Origin: Rana temporaria
Taxonomy: Eukaryota > Chordata > Amphibia > Anura > Ranidae
Length of the DNA: 64,000 bases
Assembly (NCBI RefSeq): GCF_905171775.1
Contig: NC_053500.1
Coordinates: forward strand, 124,226,241-124,290,240
Direction of reading: 5' to 3'
This document shows, piece after piece, positions 22,931 to 33,536 of this stretch. The notes under the pieces were generated by a model, which was given only the letters and a program-made list of their open reading frames with translations, made no database searches and was not told the origin of the DNA. Made by a program: the position numbers and the translations under genes. Every line of letters begins with the position of its first letter. Position 1 is the stretch's first letter.

Positions 22931-23084
22931 CCTGCCTATCTCCTTGCCTTCCCTGGCGGAGTGATCTTCCTCCGCTCCCCATCCAGCAGTAGTCGGGGCC
23001 CGAAGCGTAAGACTTGAGAGGCTGTGAAGCGGGCGGCGACGGGTAGAGAGTGCTGATTGTTGCCATTACTAGTAAAGAAAAAAT

Positions 23085-23124
23085 ATGTCCCCGGATTTCA
23101 TTTTAAAAAATCTGGTCACCTTAC
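23085..23124. mobile_element. Terminus of a DNA transposon relic
   Basis: Reads GTCCCCGGATTTCATTTTAA then AAAATCTGGTCACC, an end type I associate with a dispersed amphibian element. No partner end found; it directly precedes the 23-bp array. Confidence 0.35.
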
Positions 23125-23895
23125 AGTAGGGCAGTGTACAGGGTATCAGTAGGGCAGTGTACAGGATGTCAGTAGGGCAGTGTACAGGGTATCAGTAGGG
23201 CAGTGTACAGGATGTCAGTAGGGCAGTGTACAGGATGTCAGTAGGGCAGTGTACAGGGTATCAGTAGGGCAGTGTACAGGGTATCAGTAGGGCAGTGTAC
23301 AGGATGTCAGTAGGGCAGTGTACAGGGTATCAGTAGGGCAGTGTACAGGGTATCAGTAGGGCAGTGTACAGGATGTCAGTAGGGCAGTGTACAGGGTATC
23401 AGTAGGGCAGTGTACAGGGTATCAGTAGGGCAGTGTACAGGGTATCAGTAGGGCAGTGTACAGGGTATCAGTAGGGCAGTGTACAGGATGTCAGTAGGGC
23501 AGTGTACAGGGTATCAGTAGGGCAGTGTACAGGGTATCAGTAGGGCAGTGTACAGGGTATCAGTAGGGCAGTGTACAGGGTATCAGTAGGGCAGTGTACA
23601 GGATGTCAGTAGGGCAGTATACGGGATGTCAGTAGGGCAGTGTACAGGGTATCAGTAGGGCAGTGTACAGGATGTCAGTAGGGCAGTGTACAGGATGTCA
23701 GTAGGGCAGTGTACAGGGTATCAGTAGGGCAGTGTACAGGATGTCAGTAGGGCAGTGTACAGGGTATCAGTAGGGCAGTGTACAGGGTATCAGTAGGGCA
23801 GTGTACAGGGTATCAGTAGGGCAGTGTACAGGGTATCAGTAGGGCAGTGTACAGGGTATCAGTAGGGCAGTGTACAGGGGGTCAGTAGGCCAGTG
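23125..23895. repeat. 23-bp minisatellite, about 33 units
   Basis: The unit is CAGTAGGGCAGTGTACAGGG plus TAT, with a second form ending GATGT. The two forms are intermixed with no strict period; one unit has GTATACGGG. Array edges are sharp. No protein reading is implied. Confidence 0.95.
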
Positions 23896-24535
23896 TAACT
23901 GTCACATTTGCTTCTGCTCTTAACCAAACTGTCAAGCCATTAAATGACTGGTGCCATAGCTGATCACATCTGCAGCTCCATTGCAACTGCAGATCTAACT
24001 GGGGCTAAAATGGCAGCTTCCCTGGTTGTAAAGGATTGGAGGATATAGTTACACTTAAGGCCACCAAGCAAATTTCAATTGCCAACTGGCAGTTTAAATT
24101 TGAAACTAGTCGGTGGCTGTGAGATTGATTGATTTTTTTTAAGGCCTCGTTCATTCATACCATTGTGCAGAGATGTCAGTTTTTTCTGCACACGTTCTGC
24201 AAGGGCACAAGAAAATTGTTCTCTATGTTCTATGTGTCCTGTTCACACCACAACACTGGTATCATGTGCAGATTTTTTCTGCATGGGGAAAAAAACTGAC
24301 ATGACACTATAAGTATAAATAAAAAAAATAACCGACATGACATCAACATTCTTGTGAATAGGGCACATAACGGACGCACATGAAAACTGATGTCAGCGGA
24401 ACTAAACCCATCATTTTGATAGTTTAAAAAAACACTTATGTTCCTGGCATGCTGGAATTGCGAACTGTCACATTTGCTTGTGTCCTCAACCATACTGTCA
24501 AACCATCAAATGGCTGGTGTGAAAACTGATCAGAA
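23896..24535. repeat. Two copies of a dispersed block around low-copy DNA
   Basis: The block AACTGTCACATTTGCTT followed by CAACCA, ACTGTCAA and CTGGTG occurs at about 23898-23965 and 24463-24530. Between them is low-copy AT-rich sequence. Probably pieces of one repeat family. Confidence 0.5.
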
Positions 24536-25280
24536 TTTACCCCCTTCCTGACCAGAGCACTTTTTGTGATTCGGCACTGCGTTGCTTTAAATGACAATTG
24601 CGCGGTCGTGCGACATGGCACCCAAACAAAATTTACATCCTTTTTTTCCCACAAATAGAGCTTTCTTTTGGTGGTATTTGATCACCAATAATTTTGACTT
24701 TTTGCTATAATAAAAATCCCCCAATAATATATATAAAAATAAATTCCTAATTTTAGGCTGATATGTATTCTTCTACATATTTTTGGTGAAAAAATCGCAA
24801 TAAGCTTATATAGATAAGTTATAGCGTCTACAAAATAGGGGATAGATTTATGGCATTTTTAATAATGTTTTTTTTTTACTAGTAATGGCGGCGATCTGCA
24901 ATTTTTATCGTGACTGCGACACATCGGACACTTATCGGATACTTTTGACACTATTTTGCGACCACTGTCATTTATACAGCGATCAGTGCTATAAAAATGC
25001 ACTGATAACTGTGTAAATGACACTGGCAGGGAAGGGGGGTTAAACACTAGGGGGCGATCAAGGGGTTAAGTGTGTCCTAGGGAGTGATTCTAACCGTGGG
25101 GGGATGGGCTACCACTGACATGACAGCGATCACTGCTCCTGGTGACAGGGAGCAGTAGATCCTGTCATGTCACTAGGCAGAATAGGGAAATGTTTATATA
25201 GGCATCTCGTCTGGATCCGCTCGCATGCCCGGACCGGCACTCGGCTCAGCCTCTCAGTTCGGGAGCAACGTGCAGAATTT
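24536..25280 (-). mobile_element. Group D element, reversed, extended internal region
   Basis: Opens ACCCCCTTCCTGACCAGAG and follows group D in reverse: GCACTGCGTTGCTTTAAATG, ACATCCTTTTTTTCCC, TTACTAGTAATGGCGGCGAT, GGTTAAACACTAGGGGGCGA, then GACAGGGAGCAGTAGATCC. The far end (the GGTCCTTAAGTGG complement) is not reached before unrelated sequence. Confidence 0.75.
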
Positions 25281-25594
25281 ACACGCTATTAGAAAATCTG
25301 AAAAAAACGATTGCTAACAATTTTTTTTTTTCTCACCCCTTGTTGAAAACGGGAATTCCTAAAATGATACGAAAATTCTCGAATGACAGAGGACAACTTC
25401 CCCAAGTACGTAGCTACAGTCTATGTCTAGTCTATAGTCAGACTGAATTTCCGATCATGCGCGTACTTGTTCATTCAATATTTATAGGATTTTTCCAACA
25501 TGCCCTGTTGAAAATTTTCATCTGAACAGTCCTTGCAACCCTTGAAAGCAGTGTACTAATGAACAGAAAATCAAATGATCGCTTTAATAGCAGC

Positions 25595-26322
25595 CCCCTG
25601 CTGCACTCACTGGCCCACTCTGCACTCTTGCAGCTGCCTGCTGCACTCACTGGCCCACTCTTCACTCTTGCAGCTCCCTGCTGTACTCACTGGCCCACTC
25701 TGCACTCTTGCAGCTCCCTGCTGCACTCACTGACCCACTCTTCACTCTTGCAGCTCCCTGCTGCACTCACTGGCCCACTCTTCACTCTTGCAGCTCCCTG
25801 CTGTACTCACTGACCCACTCTTAACTCTTGCAGCTCCCTGCTGTACTCACTGGCCCACTCTGCACTCTTGCAGCCCCCTGCTGTACTCACTGGCCCACTC
25901 TGCACTCTTGCAGCTCCCTGCTGTACTCACTGGCCCACTCTGCACTCTTGCAGCCCCCTGCTGCACTCACTGGCCCACTCTGCACTCTTGCAGCTCCCTG
26001 CTGCACTCACTGGCCCACTCTGCACTCTTGCAGCCCCCTGCTGTACTCACTGGCCCACTCTGCACTCTTGCAGCTCCCTGCTGTACTCACTGGCCCACTC
26101 TGCACTCTTGCAGCCCCCTGCTACACTCACTGGCCCACTCTGCACTCTTGCAGCTCCCTGCTGCACTCACTGGCCCACTCTGCACTCTTGCAGCCCCCTG
26201 CTGTACTCACTGGCCCACTCTGTACTCTTGCAGCTCCCTGCTGTACTCACTGGCCCAGTCTGCACTCTTGCAGCTCCCTGCTGTACTCACTGGCCCACTC
26301 TGCACTCTTGCAGCTCCCTACT
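25595..26322. repeat. 40-bp minisatellite, about 18 units
   Basis: The unit is CTGCTGCACTCACTGGCCCA followed by CTCTGCACTCTTGCAGCTCC. Variants swap TGCACT/TGTACT and CTCC/CCCC. Since 40 is not a multiple of three and stops are absent, three forward frames stay open; this is not evidence of a gene. Each unit has a pyrimidine-rich run ending in TTGCAG, an acceptor-like motif. Confidence 0.95.
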
Positions 26323-26407
26323 TTGCAGTGAGTTCGCATACAGTCTTTTTGAGGAATTCCCATTTCTGTTCTGTGTCCATTGATGCCAATATTCCCTCCC
26401 AGTCTAA

Positions 26408-26756
26408 TGCCGCGTACACACGGTCGGAATTTCTGACAAGAAAAGTTTGATGTGAGCTTTTGGTCAGAAATCCCGACCGTGTGTAGGCTCCATTGGACTT
26501 TTTCTGTCGGAATTTCTGACAGCAAAAATTTGAGAGCTGGTTCCAATCGTCTATATGCAATTCCGATGCACAAAAAAACATGCATGCTCGGAAGCATTTA
26601 ACTTTATTTTTCTCATCGTAGTGTTGTACGTCACAGCGTTCTTGATGGTCAAAATTTTGTGTGACTGTGTGTATGCAACACAAGTTTGAGCCAACATTCC
26701 ATTGGAAAAAAATCCACGGTTTTCTTGTCGGAATTTCCGATCATGCGTACGCAGCA
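26408..26756. mobile_element. Complete group A MITE
   Basis: Begins TGCCGCGTACACACGGTCGG and ends ATGCGTACGCAGCA, flanked by TAA (26405-26407) and TTA (26757-26759). Internal TTGTAGTGTTGTACGTCAC is shared with copies at the window start and at 34.8 kb. 349 bp, non-coding. Confidence 0.87.
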
Positions 26757-26884
26757 TTAGTCCTGGAGAGCAGCCCTCATCCTTGGAAAATGTTCTCTTT
26801 TAAAGTTAAGTGTTTTTATCTTTCCCGTAACGCTCCACACCCAAAAATGTTCTGAAATTTCTTTGGTGAGTTTGTCGCTTTAAA

Positions 26885-26942
26885 AACCCTTTCACATTGA
26901 GGCGATTTGGCAGGCGCGATAACGCTAAAAATAGCACCTGCA
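26885..26942. mobile_element. Group F MITE left-end fragment
   Basis: CCCTTTCACATTGAGGCG followed by CGCGATAACGCTAAAAATAG matches left ends of group F; the rest is gone. Confidence 0.45.
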
Positions 26943-27060
26943 AACATGGGCGTCCGCTCCATAGGGCAAGGGGGGTCGTTTGCCCCCCCCCCCTGGAATC
27001 GCCAGGGAGAGCCAGGAGCAGGGCCGAACTGGCCCTGGGGCCGCTTTAAGTGGCGACTGC

Positions 27061-27272
27061 AGTGCTCCCCTCCCTCTGTCCTCTGGCGCTCGTATCGTAT
27101 GTCACGGAGCTGGGTCTGTGTGCAAGGTCCCGCCCCCCTAGTTCGGCTCGTCTGATAGTCTTCTAGTGTTCCGCCTATCAAACGAGCCGAACTAGGGGGG
27201 CGGGACCTTGCACACAGACCCAGCTCCGTGACATACGATACGAGCGCCAGAGGACAGAGGGAGGGGAGCGCT
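27061..27272. repeat. Near-perfect palindrome, about 98-bp arms
   Basis: Arms 27061-27157 and 27175-27272 are inverted copies with one or two visible changes; the loop is about 17 nt. Arm text includes GGCGCTCGTATCGTATGTCA and AAGGTCCCGCCCCCCTAGTT. It is embedded in a repeat beginning ACATGGGCGTCCGCTCC. The near-identity of the arms means the inverted duplication is young or maintained by conversion. Confidence 0.9.
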
Positions 27273-27512
27273 GTTCGATATTGTTTACCAGGACCGTGCT
27301 TTGTTTTTTCTGTTGCCACAGGTAACACTAGACTATTTTCTGATGTGTTTTTAGCAAGTCTGGAAACGCAGAGCAAACACAACACAGAGTTGTAGCCTAC
27401 GGCATTGTTTCTAGTTGTCCCTTATTTAGAGTGCCTGTCCCTCTTCTGGAATTAAATCCATTTGTCCCTCATTCCAAAAGGTTCCTCTTTTAGACCTGAA
27501 ATAAATATACTG

Positions 27513-28234
27513 GCCCAGATTCTCAAAGGGCTTACGACGGCGCAGCGCCATGTACGCCGTCGTAAGTCCTAATCTGGGCCGTCGTATCTATGCGACTGAT
27601 TCTTAGAATCAGTTACGCATAGATATCCATTCGATCCGACAGACGTAAGTCTCTTACACCGTCGGATCGTACCTGCAATTTTTTTTTTCCCCGCTAGGTG
27701 GTGCTTCCGTCGTTTTCCGCGTTGAGTATGCAAATTAGCTAGATACGCAAATTCCCGAACGTACGCGCGGCCGACGCAGTAAAGTTATGACGTTTACGTT
27801 AGGCTTTTCCCGGCGTATAGTTGCCCCTGCTATATGAGGCGCAGCCAATGTTAAGTATGGCCGTTGTTCCCGCGTCGAAAATTTATAAAATTACGTCGTT
27901 TGCGTAAGTCGTCCGTGAATGGTGCTGGACGTAATTTACGTCCACGTCAAAACCAATGACGTCCTTGCAACGTCATTTAGCGCAATGCACGCCGGGAAAT
28001 TTTAGGGACGGCGCATGCGCAGTTCGTTCGGCGCGAGGACACGCTTCATTTAAATGAAACACGCCCCCTACCCGCTGAATTTGAATTCCGCCGGGTGTTT
28101 TACGCTACGCCGCGGCAACTTTACAGGCAAGTGCTTTGTGAATAAAGCACTTGCCTGAAAAACTTGCGGCGGCGTAACGTAAATTAGATACGTTACGCCC
28201 GCCCATTTTTGCGCCATTCTACGAGAATCTGCCC
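27513..28234. mobile_element. Group B element copy, duplication (T/C)ACTG
   Basis: Ends GCCCAGATTCTCAAAGG and ACGAGAATCTGCCC. Flanking pentamers TACTG (27508-27512) and CACTG (28235-28239) differ by one base. Landmarks present: CGCTAGGTGGTGCTTCCGTC, AATGTTAAGTATGGCCGTTG, CGTCGTTTGCGTAAGTCGTC. Confidence 0.85.
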
Positions 28235-28270
28235 CACTGTCAATATAGTGTAGTGTTTCAGTCAAGAGAA

Positions 28271-28897
28271 AGGGGTGCTGTGTAATATAAAGGGGTCCAG
28301 AGCTGTGGGGTGCTGTGTAATGTAAAGGGGTCCAGAGCTGTGGGGTGTTGTGTAATGTAAAGGGGTCCAGAGCTGTGTGGTGTTGTGTAATGTAAAGGGG
28401 CCCAGAGCTGTGGGGTGCTGTGTAATGTAAAGGGGCCCAGAGCTGTGTGGTGTTGTGTAATGTAAAGGGGCCCAGAGCTGTGTGGTGCTGTGTAATGTAA
28501 AGGGGCCCAGAGCTGTGTGGTGTTGTGTAATGTAAAGGGGCCCAGAGCTGTGGGGTGTTGTGTAATGTAAAGGGGCCCAGAGCTGTGGGGTGTTGTGTAA
28601 TGTAAAGGGGTCCAGAGCTGTGGGGTGTTGTGTAATGTAAAGGGGTCCAGAGCTGTGGGGTGTTGTGTAATGTAAAGGGGCCCAGAGCTGTGGGGTGTTG
28701 TGTAATGTAAAGGGGTCCAGAGCTGTGGGGTGTTGTGTAATGTAAAGGGGTCCAGAGCTGTGGGGTGTTGTGTAATGTAAAGGGGTCCAGAGCTGTGGGG
28801 TGTTGTGTAATGTAAAGGGGTCCAGAGCTGTGGGGTGTTGTGTAATGTAAAGGGGTCCAGAGCTGTGGGGTGTTGTGTAATGTAAAGGGGTCCAGAG
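28271..28897. repeat. 35-bp minisatellite, about 18 units
   Basis: The unit is TGTAATGTAAAGGGGTCCAG plus AGCTGTGGGGTGTTG, with GGTCC/GGCCC and GGGGTG/TGTGGTG variants. It starts just past the group B element. Minus-strand frames of over 230 codons repeat a short peptide and reflect lack of stops in the unit, not a protein. Confidence 0.95.
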
Positions 28898-29017
28898 GTG
28901 CAGTTGTGGAGAGGGGGTACACAGTAGTGACAAAGAGATATTAAAAGATGCAGGGGGCACAGTGGGGTGTTCTTACATTTTAACGTGGGGGGTCGCTTTT
29001 AACCCCCGCTAGCCCGA

Positions 29018-29657
29018 GGGCTTTCACACTGGAGCAGTGCGCTAGCAGGACGGTAAAAAATGTCCTGCAAGCAGCATCTTTGGAGTGGTGTGTATACCGC
29101 TCTTGGCCATTGAAATGAATGGACACAATGGCCGTACCGCGTGGCAAAGTGCTGCTGCAGCGCTTTGCGGGTGGTTTTAACCCTTTTTCGGCCGCTAGCG
29201 GGGGTTAAGGCTCCATTCACACCTAGGCGTTTTGTCGCCTGTAGCGCGACGCTATTGCAGCCTGAAATACGCTGGAGGGGTGATTTAACATTGTCGGCTA
29301 TGGAGATGGTTCACATCTCCACGCCGAACGCCGAAACGCCGTACGCCTGAAGCTCAAAACAAGTCCCGGACCCTTTTTTCAGGCGGCTTTGGGCGTTCGG
29401 CATAGCGGACAATGTAATCACCCCTCCGGCGTATGTTAGGCTTAAAAAACGCCGCGTTTTGTCGCGGCAAATCGCGGGACAAAACGCCGCAATTTGTCGT
29501 GGCAAATCGCTGTAACATACGCCGCGTTCAGGTGTGAATGCAGCCTAAAAGCGCCCCGCTAGTGGCTGAATACATCCGCAAAAACGCAGGTAAAGCGCCG
29601 CTAAAAATGGCAGCGCTTTACCGCCGCCGCTGCCCGCACCCCAGTGTGAAATAGGCC
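29018..29657. mobile_element. Group F MITE, split by a second group F element
   Basis: The left end reads GGGCTTTCACACTGG, the right end CCAGTGTGAAATAGGCC followed by TTA. Inner halves read CCGCTAGCGGGGG before and CCCCGCTAGTGGCTG after the nested element at 29209-29545, so the interior continues across it. The left flank duplication is not clear. Confidence 0.75.
29209..29545. mobile_element. Nested group F MITE, TAA duplication
   Basis: Ends GGCTCCATTCACACCTAGGC and CAGGTGTGAATGCAGCC; TAA at 29206-29208 and 29546-29548. Interior is packed with GGCGTTTxGxCGCC and CGCCGCGTTTTGTCGCGG palindromes. Sits inside the element at 29018-29657. Confidence 0.88.
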
Positions 29658-29799
29658 TTAGGGCAACTTATTGAAGGGAAAAAATGTGCGCGTGGGCACG
29701 CATGTCTGTGTGGATGAGCCCCTATAGACTGATTGGTGTAAATGATCCATCGGTAATGTAGAGGCATCAATGACAGTTGGGTTGACGGTTACCAAGGAG

Positions 29800-30780
29800 A
29801 CAGGGTCGCTGTCACTAGGTGACGGTCAGTGGAGCACACAGCCGCCCGCACTCCATTAGGAAGAAGAAGGTGGTGCAGGTGTACGGTGTGCCCACCTCCT
29901 GGGGCACAGATGGGCACACAGACAATGAATGGGATCTCAGTAGCCGATCCTCCACGTTGGCCGGCACTTCCCCTTTAATTAAGAATGAGTCGCCTGTCAC
30001 GCCGGGGCTTTTAAACGCTGACGTCACCGTGAGTAAATCGTAGCCGCACCCCTCTCCCCCTGTGAGTGGTCCGTGATGTCAGGAGTGGGCGGAAACCCAA
30101 GCCTGGGCTTTAACCCAGCGCGGGGCCCCTCCTCTTAAAGGGGAGACGCTGCAGAGGGAGAAGGCAGGAGGGTGAGTGTCCGTCCGTGTGTGTCCCTTGT
30201 GTCTCCGGTACCGGGGCTCCTCCCCCCTCTCACTGATCGGTGCCCAGCCTCCCCCACCCCTGCTCATCGCACACACGTGTCCGGGATCTCTCCGGCCGCC
30301 TGCAGGATCTCCTATGAATGAATAGGGCGGATCCCCCCCGGTCCATCTCCCTCCACGTCTGCCCGGTCCGTCCTCCTCCGATCCGGAGCGCCTTTGTGGC
30401 CGAGCTGTGTGTCTCCTCGGAGCCCCTCCCCGTCTCTCTCTCCCACTCACTGGTGCCATCATCACCCTGGCTTTGTTACAGGAGCTGTGGAGGCAATGTG
30501 AGTGTATGGATCTCTATTGTGTCTGTGCCACCCCAACCCCCACCCCCCTGTGCATGGCTGTGTGTGAGGGCATCGCATTGTCTGCCCTGCCCCTGGATGG
30601 GTAATGTGATTGGCTGCTGGAAGCTTTTCTTCCCCCCTGGATCCCTCTCTCCATCCTCCCCTCCTCCCCCATCCCTCCCTTCCTTCATTGTGCCGGGGAG
30701 CTGGAATGGCAATGTGATGCCAGCTGGGAGAGATGGCACGCCGGGCATGGTTAAACTCTGAATATTAAATAGTTAACGGT
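29800..30780 (+). promoter_or_regulatory. CpG-rich candidate promoter and first-exon region
   Basis: About 1 kb of CpG-rich, apparently low-copy DNA between repeats. Visible motifs: perfect CRE TGACGTCA (30019-30026), CCGTGAGT just after it, a GC box GTGGGCGGAA (about 30085), a TATA-like TCTTAAAGG (30133-30141), then a purine-rich stretch ending in GTGAGT at 30172, a good splice-donor match. A plausible arrangement is transcription starting near 30.15 kb on + with a short untranslated exon. No coding start or known protein is identifiable, so the gene is unknown. Confidence 0.45.
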
Positions 30781-31185
30781 GATGCTGGCAGGGAGATTGG
30801 GGCCCCCATGGTGCCAGACTGGTTGCCCCCTCCGAGCTCAGCTTGTCCTGATCTAACGGGTGGGTTTAGATAAAGCTTTGCCTGCCATTGTCATCATGCA
30901 TGCCAGGGCAACCGCCCCCCCCCTTCCCCTCTGCCAGTTGGCGTGGCATTCCCCTTGCTGGCGCATGGCATTGAGGTTGGCACTGTTTATGAGTCTAGGC
31001 TGTGATAATAAAGCCTTGGGTTACGTTGTTGGCAGCGCCAGGCGGAACGCAACATATGACACGCTCGGTTGTGTTATTTTGGAAGTCCCGGCACATCTAC
31101 TAAATTGGTTTTTGCTTTCTCTGTTCATTCATGGTGGGAAGTGTCTGATTCCTTGAGGGCATCTGATTTGGTCCCTTGGTGGGGG
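30781..31185. other. Low-copy sequence downstream of the CpG-rich block
   Basis: No repeat boundaries recognised. Pyrimidine-rich patch near 30910. If the candidate promoter is real this would be first-intron sequence. Confidence 0.35.
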
Positions 31186-31720
31186 CTTGGTCCATGCTGC
31201 TGGCATCTGAGATAGATGTATGGTACATATACCCGCGTTGCCTTGGTAAGAGGGCTTGGTCTATGCTGGTGAAATCTAAGATAGTTATTGAGAACTAGAA
31301 CTTACGGTACACATTTACCCATGTTCCCTTGGTAGAGGTTTGGTCCATGCTGTCAGGATCTGAGAAGGATGGGTACATATACCCATGTTCCCTTGGTAGA
31401 GGTTTGGTCCATGCTGTCAGGATCTGAGAAGGATGGGTACATATACCCATGTTCCCTTGGTAGAGGTTTGGTCCATGCTGTCAGGATCTGAGAAGGATGG
31501 GTACATATACCCATGTTCCCTTGGACCAAACCCTCCCAGGTTTGGTACATGCTGGGGACGTCTAAGTTAGTTATCGTACTTGTACCTTGGCAGGAGGGTC
31601 TTGGTCCATGCTGTGAAAAATAAATATATATATATATATATATAACACATTCCCTTGGGGGTCAGGGTTTGGTCCATGCTGTCAGGATCTGAGATCCCAT
31701 GTTACCTTGTTGGTGTTTTT
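31186..31720. repeat. 64-bp tandem repeat core with degenerate flanking units
   Basis: Three near-identical 64-bp units (31321-31512) read ATGTTCCCTTGGTAGAGGTT, TGGTCCATGCTGTCAGGATC, TGAGAAGGATGGGTACATAT, ACCC. Decayed units (CCTTGG, GGTCCATGCTG) occur upstream to 31186 and downstream to 31720, and again at 34725-34780 and 35240-35430, beyond inserted transposons. Confidence 0.85.
31621..31643. repeat. (TA)n microsatellite
   Basis: About ten TA dinucleotides within the decayed 64-bp array. Confidence 0.85.
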
Positions 31721-31759
31721 GGTCCATGTGTGTAAAGGCATGTGCCCCAATACTGTGTG

Positions 31760-31779
31760 TATATGTATGTATGTCTGTG

Positions 31780-31818
<39 letters not shown>

Positions 31819-31848
31819 ATGTGTATATATAATCACACACACACACTT
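31760..31848. repeat. (GT)n / (TA)n / (AC)n compound microsatellite
   Basis: A GT run of about ten dinucleotides (31790-31812) is bordered by GTATGT words and followed by an ACACACAC tract (31834-31846). Confidence 0.85.
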
Positions 31849-31868
31849 TTAATGGCATCCCAGTCTTA

Positions 31869-32301
31869 AGGCCCGTACACACGATCGGATATTCCGACAA
31901 CAATTGTGTGACGGACGTGTTTTGTCGGGTAATCCAACCGTCTGTATGCTCCATCGCACAATTATTGTCGGAATTTCCAGCAACAAATGTTGGATAGCAG
32001 TGCTCTCAAATTGTCCAACAACAAATGTGTTCCGTCGGATTATCCGATCGTGTGTAAACAAGACTGTTCGGACTAAAATCCAAAGTACAAACACGCATGT
32101 TCTAAACCAATGCTAACCATAAGACGACATTAGCAGAAGTTGCCCAAAGTTGGGCGATAAAGAGCAGAAAAAACTTGTTGTTTTGTGAAGGTTGGCTGAA
32201 AAGGTTATGTCGTCTGTATGCAGAACAAGTTCACGGACAACGCCCGTTGGACAAAAATCCGTGGATTTGTCCGATAGAAATCTGATTGTGTGTATGAGGC
32301 T
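31869..32301. mobile_element. Complete group A MITE, TTA duplication
   Basis: Ends AGGCCCGTACACACGATCGG and GATTGTGTGTATGAGGCT, flanked by TTA at 31866-31868 and 32302-32304. Interior has CCGACAACAATTGTG and CAACAACAAATGTG words. 433 bp. Confidence 0.87.
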
Positions 32302-32309
32302 TTAGTCCG

Positions 32310-32755
32310 TAGGGTTCCATATTAAGTTGGCCCAACTTTTGCAGCTGTAACAGCTTTAACTCTTCTGGGAAGGCTGTCCACAAGGTTTAGGAGTGTGTCT
32401 ATGAGAATGTTTGACCATTTTTCCGGACGCACATTTGTGAGGTCAGGCACTGATGTTGGACGGAAAGGCCTGGCTAACGGTCTCCGCTCCGTCTCAGGCC
32501 AGTCAAGTTCATCCACCCCAAATTCACACACCGGTGTCTTTATGGACCTTGCTTGGATTGGTGCGCAGTCATGTTGGAAGAGGAAGGCCCATCCCCATAC
32601 TGTTCCCACAAAGTCCGGAGCGTGAAATTGTCCAAAATGTCTTGGTATGCTGACGCCTTAAGAGTTCCCTTCACTGAGAGTAAGGGGCCAAGCCCAACCC
32701 CTGAAAAACACCCCCACACCATAATCCCCCCCAGTGCACAAAAGAAAGGTCCATA
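32310..32755 (-). pseudogene. Tc1-like transposase C-terminal pseudogene, minus copy
   Basis: Minus-strand frames give the Tc1/mariner catalytic-domain order: IMVWGCFSGVGLGPL, LKASAYQDILDNFTL, WEQYGDGP, a frameshift near 32575, then FLFQHDCAP (the second catalytic D), SIKTPVCEFGVDELDWP, a deletion removing the usual segment with the third acidic residue, and RPTSVPDLTNV to LPRRVKAV. Frameshift plus catalytic deletion make it inactive. Confidence 0.88.
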
Positions 32756-32923
32756 AAGACTTGGATGAGCAAGTTTGGGATGGAGGAACTTGACTGACCT
32801 CAACCTGATACAACACCCTTGGGATGAGTTAGAGTGGAGACTGCGATCAGGCCTTCTCAAGCATATCCGTGCCTGACCTCAAAAAATGCGCTCCTGGAAG
32901 AATGGTCAAACATTCCCATAGAC

Positions 32924-33059
32924 CAGTGATGGTGAACCTTGGCACCCCAGATGTTTTCCAACTACATTTCCCATGATGCTCCACTATACTGCAGAGTGCA
33001 GGAGCATCATGGGAAATGTAGTTCCAAAACATCTGAGGTGCCAAGGTTCACCATCACTG
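32924..33059. mobile_element. Palindromic hAT MITE, duplication CCATAGAC
   Basis: The 136-bp element is almost one palindrome: CAGTGATGGTGAACCTTGGC to GCCAAGGTTCACCATCACTG, with ACATTTCCCATGATGCTCC near the centre. CCATAGAC lies at 32916-32923 and 33060-33067. CAGTG ends and an 8-bp duplication define hAT. Confidence 0.92.
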
Positions 33060-33067
33060 CCATAGAC

Positions 33068-33536
33068 CAACCTTTTTCAACCAGGGTCAGGGGTGCCTTG
33101 GTGAAATGTCTAAAAATTGTACACGGGCAAGCAAGTGGATGAAGCCCACTATTAGTTGTACAAAGCCACAGTTTTTATTTTATAGGGAACCATCACAACC
33201 TTCTAGCCACTGGTGTCCTAACAACCAGTGATGTCATTGGTTGATGGGGAGGACATTGGGCACCTGAGGATGTCCTTGTTTGCCCCCTCTTCATCAGAAG
33301 GGAGAGAAACTGAAGGAGAAGAGAAACATTAGAGTCCTAGTACTAGTCTATTTGGAAGAATAAATCGGCTCTGAAGTTGGGTGTCCTACATGTGTAGATG
33401 TTGCTGATTTATGTAAAACTATTATTTTAGTTGTGCGTTTTTTTTTTTTTGTTTTTTTTTTTTAAAGATTGGGGTGCCTCAAGATTGTGTAGAATTTTAA
33501 CAGGTGCTTGACTGAAAAAAAGGTTGAGAAACACTA
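33068..33536. mobile_element. Second hAT-like element at the same 8-bp target
   Basis: Starts CAACCTTTTTCAACCAGGGT and ends AAGGTTGAGAAACACTA, flanked by the same CCATAGAC at 33060-33067 and 33537-33544. Comparing the ends, the left terminus lacks about ten bases (the complement of GAAACACTA). Contains GGGGTGCCTTGGTGAAATG. Non-coding, 469 bp. Confidence 0.85.

Noticed and set aside
23125..23895. CRISPR array (regular 23-bp repeats)
   Set aside because: Repeats are contiguous without unique spacers, no cas genes exist, and the genome is eukaryotic. The same applies to all other arrays here.
25559..26450. Forward frames of 167-220 codons (LLHSLAHSALLQLPA repeats)
   Set aside because: Produced by the 40-bp minisatellite.
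28068..28960. Minus frames of 232-284 codons with a repeated ITQHPTALDPFTLHN-type motif
   Set aside because: Produced by the 35-bp minisatellite.
30482..30497. Possible 16-nt micro-exon between TTGTTACAG and GTGAGT
   Set aside because: Both signals fit, but so short an exon with no known neighbour cannot be supported without transcript data.
30318..30761. 147-codon forward frame in the CpG-rich block
   Set aside because: Proline/serine-rich text expected from C-rich DNA; no recognised domain, and it runs through candidate splice signals.
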